Source: Actinomycetes bacterium
GTDB lineage: Bacteria; Actinomycetota; Acidimicrobiia; Acidimicrobiales; RAAP-2
DNA: 35,653 nt
Direction of reading: 5' to 3'
Assembly: GCA_021810205.1 (NCBI GenBank)
Contig: JAJZJC010000030.1
Span: 1 to 35,653 of the forward strand
A program made the translations under genes and the position numbers. The notes under the pieces are model-generated. The model did no database searches. It worked only from the letters and a program-made list of their open reading frames with translations, and was not told where the DNA came from. Shown here one piece after another: positions 1-6,702 of the stretch (position 1 is its first letter; every line of letters begins with the position of its first letter).

Positions 1-2
1 TC

Positions 3-698
3 CCGGCGGACGTCGCGACCGAGATCCGCCGAGCGGCGGACACTGCGACCGCTCGTCGAAAAGAGGTCCTCGTCGGGCGGATGGAGCGCGCGGTCCAGGC
101 GTACGAGCGCGCCCGTTACACGGAAGCCGCGCGCCTGGGCAACGAGCTCGTCCGTGAGGTTCCCGGTGTGGCCGCGGTGCGGCGGCTGGCGGGATTCGCG
201 TCGTACCGGTTGGGGCGCTGGCGCGACGCGTCGCGTCACCTGCACGCATACACCGAGCTCACCGGGGATCCCGATGCGCTGCCCGCGCTGATGGACTGCG
301 AGCGCGCGCTCGGGCGCCACCGCCAAGTATCCGCCTTGTGGGCCGAGCTCCGTCACCGTTCACCCGAGCCCGAGGTGCTCGCCGAAGCGCGCATCGTCGC
401 GGCCGGCAGCCTCGCAGACCGCGGCCAGCTCGCCGACGCGATCGCGCTGCTGGTCGCGGCGGGGACGGGTCGGTCGTTGCGCAACCCCTCGGACCGTCAC
501 GTTCGGCAGTGGTATGCGCTCGGGGACCTCTACGAGCGGGCGGGCGACGTGCCGCGGGCGCGCGACCTGTTCGGACGCGTGGCCAACGTTGACCCGGAGG
601 CCTACGACATCGCCGCGCGTCTCGAGGCGCTCGGACGGCCAGCGAGACGTCGCCGGCGCCCCCGGGACCCCGCCCGGCGCCCCCGGGCTCCCAAGTAG
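3..698 (+). CDS. Tetratricopeptide-repeat protein, 5' end missing
   Basis: The reading frame is open to the left edge, and the residues before the first ATG at 81 look like real protein, so the gene is probably cut by the window. About 230 residues are visible. They form helix-turn-helix pairs of TPR type, with paired Ala, Leu, Gly and Tyr positions: RYTEAARLGNEL near the start, YRLGRWRDASRHL in the middle and YERAGDVPRARDLFGRV near the end, the last followed by the usual N-V-D-P. The tail is rich in Arg and Pro and likely disordered. TPR proteins are scaffolds, so no specific partner can be named. The TAG stop at 696-698 overlaps the proposed -10 element of fbaB. Confidence 0.75.
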   Translation, partial: PADVATEIRRAADTATARRKEVLVGRMERAVQAYERARYTEAARLGNELVREVPGVAAVRRLAGFASYRLGRWRDASRHLHAYTELTGDPDALPALMDCERALGRHRQVSALWAELRHRSPEPEVLAEARIVAAGSLADRGQLADAIALLVAAGTGRSLRNPSDRHVRQWYALGDLYERAGDVPRARDLFGRVANVDPEAYDIAARLEALGRPARRRRRPRDPARRPRAPK

Positions 699-701
699 GC
701 T
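696..701 (+). promoter_or_regulatory. Putative -10 element (TAGGCT) of leaderless fbaB
   Basis: TAGGCT lies 6 nt before the ATG at 708, the spacing expected if transcription starts on the start codon. Its first three bases are the TAG stop of the upstream TPR gene. No Shine-Dalgarno sequence is present. Confidence 0.5.
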
Positions 702-707
702 CGTTGT

Positions 708-1763
708 ATGGCGATCGATCTCCAGCAACTGCTCGGCGACGAGGCCGATTCCCTGCTGCGCCACGAGGCGAAGGCATTCCCGGCCGAAGGGCTCGTGGTG
801 CCGGGGCCCGACTTCTTGGAGCGCACGTTCTCGCACTCCGATCGGCCGCCGGCGGTGCTGCGGGCGCTCGGGACGCTGTACGGGCACGGCCGCCTGGGCG
901 GGACGGGGTACCTCTCGATCCTGCCGGTGGACCAGGGGATCGAGCACTCCGCGGGCGCAAGTTTTGCCAAGAACCCCAAGTACTTCGATCCCGCAAACAT
1001 ATGCGAGCTCGCGATCGCCGGCGGGTGCAGCGCGGTCGCCACGACGCTGGGCGTCCTCGGTGCGGTCGCGCGCCGCTACGTGCACCGGATCCCGTTCGTC
1101 GTGAAGCTGAACCACAACGACTTCCTGCACTACCCGAACACGTACGACCAAGTGCCGTTCGGCACGGCGCGCCAGGCCTTCGAGCTTGGGGCCACCGGGG
1201 TGGGCGCCACCATCTACTTCGGCTCGGAGCAGGCTGACCGCCAGCTCCACGAGATCTCCGAGGCCTTCAGCGAGGCGCACGAGCTCGGGATGTGCACGAT
1301 CCTGTGGTGCTACCTGCGGAACCCCGCCTTCAAGAAGGACGGGGTGGACTACCACGTGAGCGCTGACCTGACGGGCCAGGCCAACCACCTCGGCGTCACG
1401 ATCGAGGCGGACCTCATCAAGCAGAAGCAGCCGGAGAACAACGGCGGCTACAACGCGATCGGCTTCGGCAGGACGGACCCCTTGGTCTACGACCAGCTCA
1501 CCACCGATCACCCGATCGACCTCACGCGCTGGCAGGTCGTCAACTGCTACGCCGGGCGCGTCGGTCTGATCAATTCGGGCGGAGAGTCCAGCGGCGCCGG
1601 CGACCTCGCGCAGGCCGTGCGGACCGCGGTGATCAACAAGCGGGCGGGAGGACAGGGCCTCATCGTCGGGCGTAAGGCCTTCCAGCGCCCGACGGAGGAG
1701 GGGGCCGCGCTGATCCAGGCGATCCAGGACGTCTATCTCGACCCTGAGGTGACGATCGCATAA
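708..1763 (+). CDS. fbaB: Class I fructose-bisphosphate aldolase, FbaB/DhnA type
   Basis: This cytosolic enzyme interconverts fructose 1,6-bisphosphate with dihydroxyacetone phosphate and glyceraldehyde 3-phosphate through a Schiff base, without a metal. At 351 residues it matches E. coli FbaB (350) nearly end to end: [42 protein letters not shown], then [20 protein letters not shown] and the C-terminal [18 protein letters not shown]. The Schiff-base lysine is most likely K238 in EADLIKQK, by comparison with archaeal homologues. The DhnA family is often linked to gluconeogenesis, which fits the neighbouring ferredoxin-dependent oxidoreductase, although the two genes are separated by about 90 bp and probably have separate promoters. 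Confidence 0.95.
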   Translation: MAIDLQQLLGDEADSLLRHEAKAFPAEGLVVPGPDFLERTFSHSDRPPAVLRALGTLYGHGRLGGTGYLSILPVDQGIEHSAGASFAKNPKYFDPANICELAIAGGCSAVATTLGVLGAVARRYVHRIPFVVKLNHNDFLHYPNTYDQVPFGTARQAFELGATGVGATIYFGSEQADRQLHEISEAFSEAHELGMCTILWCYLRNPAFKKDGVDYHVSADLTGQANHLGVTIEADLIKQKQPENNGGYNAIGFGRTDPLVYDQLTTDHPIDLTRWQVVNCYAGRVGLINSGGESSGAGDLAQAVRTAVINKRAGGQGLIVGRKAFQRPTEEGAALIQAIQDVYLDPEVTIA

Positions 1764-1769
1764 CTGCGC

Positions 1770-1788
1770 GTGGCCGGTGCCGGGCCAC
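1770..1788 (+). terminator. Short GC hairpin after fbaB
   Basis: GTGGCC at 1770-1775 can pair with GGCCAC at 1783-1788 across a 7-nt loop, starting 7 bases after the fbaB stop. There is no U-tract, so it may be a 3' stabilising hairpin or a weak terminator. Confidence 0.3.
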
Positions 1789-1828
1789 CGCCGTCGGCAG
1801 AGCGTTCCTGCGCCGGGCGTAGCGGAAC

Positions 1829-1834
1829 TATGCT
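1829..1834 (+). promoter_or_regulatory. Possible -10 (TATGCT) of the korAB operon
   Basis: TATGCT lies 18 bp after TTCCTG (1805-1810), a weak -35 match. Transcription would start near 1841, about ten bases before the preferred korA ATG at 1851. Confidence 0.35.
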
Positions 1835-1850
1835 CCACCACCGGTACACC

Positions 1851-3734
1851 ATGACCACGACCGAGCATCGAGACGAGCACCACCGACAGCTCGACCGGGT
1901 CGTCATCCGGTTCGCCGGCGACTCCGGCGACGGCATGCAGCTCACGGGAGACCGCTTCACCGCGTCCAGTGCGCTGTTCGGGAACGACCTGTCGACCTTC
2001 CCCGACTTCCCGGCGGAGATCCGTGCGCCGGCCGGTACCCTCGCGGGCGTCTCGGCGTTCCAGGTGCAGATCTCCGATCACGACATCCTCACGCCGGGGG
2101 ACGCGCCGAACGTCCTCGTCGCCATGAACCCGGCGGCGCTGAAGGCGAACGTGGGTGTGCTCGAAAAGGGCGCCACCATCGTGGTGAACGTCGACGCATT
2201 CGACGAGCGCTCCCTCACCAAGGCGGGCTACGCCGCGAACCCGCTCACCGACGGTTCCCTGAGCGCGTTCGCGCTCTACGAGGTGCCGATGACCTCCATG
2301 ACCCAGGAGGTCTGCAAGGAGGCCGGGGTCAAGCCGCGAGATGCGGAACGGTCGAAGAATTTCTTCGCACTCGGACTGTTGAGCTGGCTCTACAACCGGC
2401 CGGTCGACGCAACCGTCGAATGGATCCAGAAGCGCTTCGCGGACCGCGAGATGGTGCGAGAGGCCAACACGCGGGCGTTCCGGGCCGGCTATCACTTCGG
2501 CGAGACCGCCGAGCTGTTCGAGTCCACCTACGAGGTGCAGCCAGCGCACTTCGAGCCGGGCGAGTACACGCAGGTGACTGGCAACCAGGCGTTGGCGTGG
2601 GGGCTCATCGCCGCGTCTCGACTGTCGGGGCTGCCGCTGTTCCTCGGAAGCTACCCGATCACTCCGGCGTCCGACATCCTCCATGAGCTCTCGCGCCGCA
2701 AGGAGTTCGGCGTCCGCACCTTCCAGGCCGAAGACGAGATCGCCGGTATCGGCTCGGCGATCGGAGCGGCGTTCGGGGGCTCGCTCGGCGTCACGACCAC
2801 GAGCGGGCCCGGCGTGGACCTCAAGTCGGAGGCCCTCGGGCTCGCGGTCAACCTCGAGCTCCCGCTGGTCCTCGTCGACATCCAGCGGGGCGGTCCCTCG
2901 ACGGGTCTGCCGACCAAGGCCGAGCAGGCGGACCTCCTGCACGCGATGTACGGCCGCCATGGCGAGGCGCCGCTGCCCATCGTTGCGGCCAAGAGCCCTT
3001 CGCACTGCTTCGAGGCGGCGATCGAGGCAGTGCGCCTCGCGGTCAAGTACCGCACGCCGGTGATCCTGCTCTCCGACGGGTACCTGGCGAACGGCGCGGA
3101 GCCGTGGCGTCTTCCCGACGTCGACGCGTTCGAGCGGATCGACCCGGCGTTCGCGAGCGGGCCGAACCACGTCCTCGACGACGGGACCGAAGTGTTCTGG
3201 CCCTACGTGCGCGACGACGCGACCCTTGCCCGTCCCTGGGCGCCGCCGGGGGTGCCCGGCCTCGAGCACCGCATCGGGGGCCTCGAGAAGGCCGACGGCT
3301 CTGGCAACGTCTCCTACGACCCGGCGAACCACGAGAAGATGGTCCGGCTGCGCGCGGCGAAGGTGGCTGGGATCGTCCGCGACATCCCGCCTGTCGACGT
3401 CGACGACGAGACCGGCGACGCAGAGCTCCTCGTGCTCGGATGGGGCTCGACCTACGGCGCGATCCTGGCCGGCGTTCGGCGCGTGCGTGCCCGTGGCAAG
3501 CGGGTCGCCCACGCCCACCTCGTGCACATGCACCCGTTCCCGGCGAACCTGGGTGAGGTGCTGGCGCGCTACCGGACCGTGCTCGTGCCCGAGATGAACC
3601 TCGGGCAGCTGTCTCGTCTCGTGCGGGCCGAGTACCTCGTCGACGCACGCTCGATGTCCAAGGTGCAGGGAGTGCCGTTCCGAGCGGGGGAGATCGAAGC
3701 TGCCATCTGCTCGCTCCTGGAGGACGCGCGGTGA
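1851..3734 (+). CDS. korA: 2-oxoacid:ferredoxin oxidoreductase, alpha subunit
   Basis: With KorB this enzyme oxidatively decarboxylates a 2-oxoacid, most likely 2-oxoglutarate, to the acyl-CoA and reduces ferredoxin. The protein is a gamma-alpha fusion. The N-terminal gamma domain opens with RFAGDSGDGMQLTGDRF. The pyrimidine-binding domain carries GSYPITPASDIL (residues 266-277), then FQAEDEIAGIGSAIGAAFGG and TTTSGPG. The C-terminal domain has ELLVLGWGSTYGAI. I use the ATG at 1851 (627 residues) because homologues begin just before LDRVVIRFAGDSGDG. The frame also offers an ATG at 1830 and a GTG at 1770. The stop overlaps korB by 4 bp. The substrate is inferred from similarity to mycobacterial KorA; related enzymes use other 2-oxoacids. 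Confidence 0.92.
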   Translation: MTTTEHRDEHHRQLDRVVIRFAGDSGDGMQLTGDRFTASSALFGNDLSTFPDFPAEIRAPAGTLAGVSAFQVQISDHDILTPGDAPNVLVAMNPAALKANVGVLEKGATIVVNVDAFDERSLTKAGYAANPLTDGSLSAFALYEVPMTSMTQEVCKEAGVKPRDAERSKNFFALGLLSWLYNRPVDATVEWIQKRFADREMVREANTRAFRAGYHFGETAELFESTYEVQPAHFEPGEYTQVTGNQALAWGLIAASRLSGLPLFLGSYPITPASDILHELSRRKEFGVRTFQAEDEIAGIGSAIGAAFGGSLGVTTTSGPGVDLKSEALGLAVNLELPLVLVDIQRGGPSTGLPTKAEQADLLHAMYGRHGEAPLPIVAAKSPSHCFEAAIEAVRLAVKYRTPVILLSDGYLANGAEPWRLPDVDAFERIDPAFASGPNHVLDDGTEVFWPYVRDDATLARPWAPPGVPGLEHRIGGLEKADGSGNVSYDPANHEKMVRLRAAKVAGIVRDIPPVDVDDETGDAELLVLGWGSTYGAILAGVRRVRARGKRVAHAHLVHMHPFPANLGEVLARYRTVLVPEMNLGQLSRLVRAEYLVDARSMSKVQGVPFRAGEIEAAICSLLEDAR

Positions 3735-4768
3735 CCACCACCGACACGGGCGCCGGCGGCCTGGCGCCGACCACGAGGAAGGACTGGGCGAGCGACCAGG
3801 AAGTGCGCTGGTGCCCGGGCTGCGGGGACTACTCGATCCTGGCGGCCATCCAGATGCTCTTGCCCGACCTCGGAGCACGGCGGGAGAACACCGTCTTTCT
3901 CTCGGGGATCGGCTGCGCGGCGCGTTTCCCCTACTACATGAACACCTACGGGCTGCACTCGATACACGGACGCGCGCCCGCGATCGCGACCGGCCTCGCC
4001 ACCACCCGGCCGGATCTCGACGTGTGGGTGATCACCGGCGACGGCGATGCGCTGTCGATCGGAGGGAACCACCTGATCCACGCGTTGCGTCGGAACGTGC
4101 GGATGACGATCCTCATGTTCAACAACCAGATCTACGGACTGACCAAGGGGCAGTACTCCCCGACGTCGGAGCTCGCGAAGGTCACCAAGTCGACGCCGTT
4201 CGGGTCCCTCGACACGCCGTTCAACCCGATCAGCCTGGCGCTCGGTGCGGAGGCGACCTTCGTGGCGAGGACCCATGACATGGACCGCCAGCACATGCAG
4301 GAGACCTTCCGGCGTGCCCACGACCACGACGGCGCGGCGTTCGTGGAGGTCTACCAGAACTGCAACGTCTTCAACGACGGCGCCTTCGAGAAGATCACGG
4401 CCCGCGACGCTCGTGCGGGGATGCTCATCCCGCTCGTCCATGGCGAGCCCCTTCGCTTCGGTGCCGAGCGCGAGAAGGGTGTCGTCCAACGCGCGGACGG
4501 CCGGCTCGAGATCGTCGACGTCGCAGACGTCGGGGAGGACGCGCTCTTGGTGCACGACGAGCGCCGGGAAGACCCCGGGCTCGCGTTCGCGCTGTCGCGG
4601 CTCAGCCGGGGCCCGCTCGAGCCGACGCCCATCGGCGTCTTCCGCTGCGTCGAGCGCCCCGAGTACGGCGACGCGATGGCGCGCCAGGTCGCGGACGCCC
4701 AGGAGCGCCGGGGAGTCGGCGATCTGAAGGCGCTGGTGCGCTCCGGCGCCACCTGGACCGTCGAATAG
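3731..4768 (+). CDS. korB: 2-oxoacid:ferredoxin oxidoreductase, beta subunit
   Basis: This is the thiamine diphosphate and iron-sulfur subunit that pairs with KorA. It has 345 residues. The diphosphate-binding motif is GDGDALSIGGNH (residues 103-114), followed by ILMFNNQIYGLTKGQ. The four cysteines expected to hold the [4Fe-4S] cluster are visible: C28 and C31 (CPGC), C62 (GIGCAAR) and C211 (YQNCNVF). Translation starts at a GTG whose last bases form the korA stop (GTGA), so the subunits are translationally coupled. No separate ferredoxin, gamma or delta subunit is encoded nearby, as expected for the two-subunit actinobacterial form. Confidence 0.93.
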   Translation: MTTTDTGAGGLAPTTRKDWASDQEVRWCPGCGDYSILAAIQMLLPDLGARRENTVFLSGIGCAARFPYYMNTYGLHSIHGRAPAIATGLATTRPDLDVWVITGDGDALSIGGNHLIHALRRNVRMTILMFNNQIYGLTKGQYSPTSELAKVTKSTPFGSLDTPFNPISLALGAEATFVARTHDMDRQHMQETFRRAHDHDGAAFVEVYQNCNVFNDGAFEKITARDARAGMLIPLVHGEPLRFGAEREKGVVQRADGRLEIVDVADVGEDALLVHDERREDPGLAFALSRLSRGPLEPTPIGVFRCVERPEYGDAMARQVADAQERRGVGDLKALVRSGATWTVE

Positions 4769-4774
4769 GCGCGG

Positions 4775-5977
4775 CTATGCCGGCGCCGGCGCCGCCAGGA
4801 GCCGGAAGACCATGCCCGTACGGGGCTTGGGCACGAAGTACGTCGTCTTGGGCGGCATGCGCCGGCGTGCGGACGCCCACTCGGAGATCTGAGCGACGGT
4901 GACGGGCTGCAAGAGGATCGCCGCCTGGGCGTGCCGGGTGCCGAGTGCCCCGAGCATCTCGTCGATGCGCGTGGTGTAGGACAACGAGAGGCCGTCGACC
5001 TCGCGCAGCGCCAGGTCGACCAGCCCGGCGACCAGATCGGTGCCCGCCTCGTCGAACGCGCCCGGTCGTACCGTGAGGAGCCACGCGTCGTGCTCGTCCA
5101 CGAGCGCGAGGGAGCCCGCTGCCTCGAGCGCCTCGACCACCCGACCCTCGGCTGGCCCGGCATGGACCGCGTCGAAGTAACGCCCGAGCACCTCGCGCAG
5201 GTCGACGCCGTCAGGGAGCCCGTCGAGGAGACGGTGGATCGCTCGGACGTGGAGCTGCTCCTCGCTGAGCTCCACGACGAAGGCCATCACCGAGTCGTGG
5301 TCGCCGGGGCGGTCGCCGTTGGCGGCCCGGACCTCTGCCCGGTAGTTCCGGGCAGTCTCGTAGCGGTGGTGTCCGTCGGCCACCACGACCGGCGAGGATG
5401 CGACCGCCGCCGAGACCCGTGCCACCGCCTCGGGGTCGTCGACCACCCACAGCTCGTGCACCACGTGCTCGTCGTCGACCGCACGGCTCGCCGGAGGTCC
5501 GTTTGGCTCGAACGCGGCGGTCAGGCCCTTGGTGAGCGAGAGGCCCCAGATGGGGGAGAGGTTCGCGCCGGTGGCGCGCAACAGGTCGAGGCGGTCGCTG
5601 CGCGGCTTCGGCATGGTCTCTTCGTGGGGGAGCACGTCGTCGCCGACGCCCAACGCGCCGATGATCCCGGTCGTGACGGTGCCGTCCGGTGCCGTCATCC
5701 GGTAGGGGTAGAAGGCAGGGCGGGGGTCTACGACGACCGCCTGGCGCTCCAGCCACGAGGAGAGCAGGTGGGCTGCCACTTGGTACTGGTCCCTCCCCGA
5801 GGCCGGATCGGGCTGTGGGAGCTCGAGGAGGATCGCGTTCAGACGATGGCGGCGCGCCAGTTCGTCGCGCTCTTCTGGCCCGACGACGTCGTACGGCGGG
5901 GCGATCAGCGAGTCGAGCGGGGCTTGGGACGCGGCGTAGCGGGCGCCGCCGAACGGCTGGAAGCTGGGCACGGCCAC
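4775..5977 (-). CDS. DUF1015 family protein
   Basis: This belongs to the DUF1015 family, whose biochemical role is unsettled. About 400 residues are present. Family marks include PFGGARYA and LIAPPYDVVGPEERDELA at the N-terminus, PYRMTAPDGTVTTGIIGAL, the strongly conserved VVADGHHRYETA (an ADGHHR signature), and the C-terminal MPPKTTYFVPKPRTGMVFR, which is the typical family ending. In-frame GTG codons exist at 5992, 5989, 5977 and 5971. I chose 5977 because homologues begin a few residues before the FxPF motif. It is convergent with korB (6-bp gap) and divergent from pgsA, with only about 35 bp between start codons. Confidence 0.85.
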   Translation of the reverse strand: MAVPSFQPFGGARYAASQAPLDSLIAPPYDVVGPEERDELARRHRLNAILLELPQPDPASGRDQYQVAAHLLSSWLERQAVVVDPRPAFYPYRMTAPDGTVTTGIIGALGVGDDVLPHEETMPKPRSDRLDLLRATGANLSPIWGLSLTKGLTAAFEPNGPPASRAVDDEHVVHELWVVDDPEAVARVSAAVASSPVVVADGHHRYETARNYRAEVRAANGDRPGDHDSVMAFVVELSEEQLHVRAIHRLLDGLPDGVDLREVLGRYFDAVHAGPAEGRVVEALEAAGSLALVDEHDAWLLTVRPGAFDEAGTDLVAGLVDLALREVDGLSLSYTTRIDEMLGALGTRHAQAAILLQPVTVAQISEWASARRRMPPKTTYFVPKPRTGMVFRLLAAPAPA

Positions 5978-5999
5978 AGACTGGCACACCACGCGCCCG

Positions 6000-6005
6000 T
6001 AGACT
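6000..6005 (+). promoter_or_regulatory. Putative -10 element (TAGACT) of leaderless pgsA
   Basis: TAGACT lies 7 nt before the ATG at 6013 with no Shine-Dalgarno sequence. It sits in the very short gap shared with the divergent DUF1015 gene, so the two promoters must overlap. Confidence 0.5.
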
Positions 6006-6012
6006 CACCCTC

Positions 6013-6702
6013 ATGACCTCGCCGGTTCCGACCACACGGACCGTCCCGGCCGGCGAGGACCGTGTGCTCACCGTGGCAAACGCCGTCACGATGCTCCGCC
6101 TCGCCGGCGTCGGCGTCTTCTGCTGGCTCCTCTTCGGTGCCGGCGACCAGGTGGCGGCCGCGATCCTCCTGGGCGTGCTCGGCGCCACCGACTGGCTGGA
6201 CGGGCAGCTGGCGCGGCGGCTCCACCAGGTGTCGACGGTGGGCAAGGTGCTCGACCCGGCCGCCGACCGCGTGCTCGTGGGCACCGCGGTCGTTGCCGTG
6301 ATGGTCCACGGCGCCGTCCCGCTGTGGTTCGGGCTGCTCACCATGGCCCGAGAGGTGCTCGTCTCCGGCGCCGTCTTGGCGCTCGCCGCCCTGGGTGCTC
6401 GCCGCATCGACGTCATGTGGATCGGCAAGGCAGGCACCTTCGCGCTGATGGTCGCCTATCCCGGCTTCCTCATCAGCCACGGGACTGCCGGCTGGCAACA
6501 GCCGTTCCACGACGTGGCCTGGATCGCCGGTGTTGGCGGGCTCGCCTTGGCCTGGTCCGCCGCCGCCGCGTACGTCCTGCCGGCTCGGCGGGCCCTTGCG
6601 GAGGGCCGCCAGGCGCGCTCGAGCGCTGACGGCGCGCCGGTGCTCGGCGGGCCCGTCCCCGCGGGGGGGCGGACGACGCCCAGAGGGGAGGCAAGCGCAT
6701 GA
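6013..6702 (+). CDS. pgsA: CDP-alcohol phosphatidyltransferase (phosphatidylglycerophosphate synthase-like)
   Basis: This integral membrane enzyme transfers a phosphatidyl group from CDP-diacylglycerol to an alcohol. Glycerol 3-phosphate is the likely acceptor by family resemblance, but inositol phosphate or another alcohol is possible. It has 229 residues with about five hydrophobic segments. The complete catalytic signature is present: D60 and D63-G64, A67-R68, then G77, D81 and D85. The C-terminal 35 residues are polar and low in complexity. Its stop overlaps the next start (ATGA), so the two are coupled. A pgsA also lies shortly upstream of gcvH in Mycobacterium tuberculosis (pgsA2, Rv1822), which supports a conserved neighbourhood. 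Confidence 0.9.
   Translation: MTSPVPTTRTVPAGEDRVLTVANAVTMLRLAGVGVFCWLLFGAGDQVAAAILLGVLGATDWLDGQLARRLHQVSTVGKVLDPAADRVLVGTAVVAVMVHGAVPLWFGLLTMAREVLVSGAVLALAALGARRIDVMWIGKAGTFALMVAYPGFLISHGTAGWQQPFHDVAWIAGVGGLALAWSAAAAYVLPARRALAEGRQARSSADGAPVLGGPVPAGGRTTPRGEASA
6683..6690 (+). promoter_or_regulatory. Strong ribosome binding site (AGGGGAGG)
   Basis: AGGGGAGG lies inside the 3' end of pgsA, 8 nt before the ATG at 6699. It fixes this start and shows that internal operon genes here use Shine-Dalgarno initiation. Confidence 0.7.

Noticed and set aside
1770..1850. GTG at 1770 as the korA start
   Set aside because: It would add 27 residues that do not look like KorA. Homologues begin near the ATG at 1851.
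360..3878. Very long open frame on the minus strand opposite korA, fbaB and the TPR gene
   Set aside because: It is a shadow of codon bias in high-GC DNA. The translation is Arg/His/Glu-rich with no recognisable domain, while the plus strand encodes clear enzymes.
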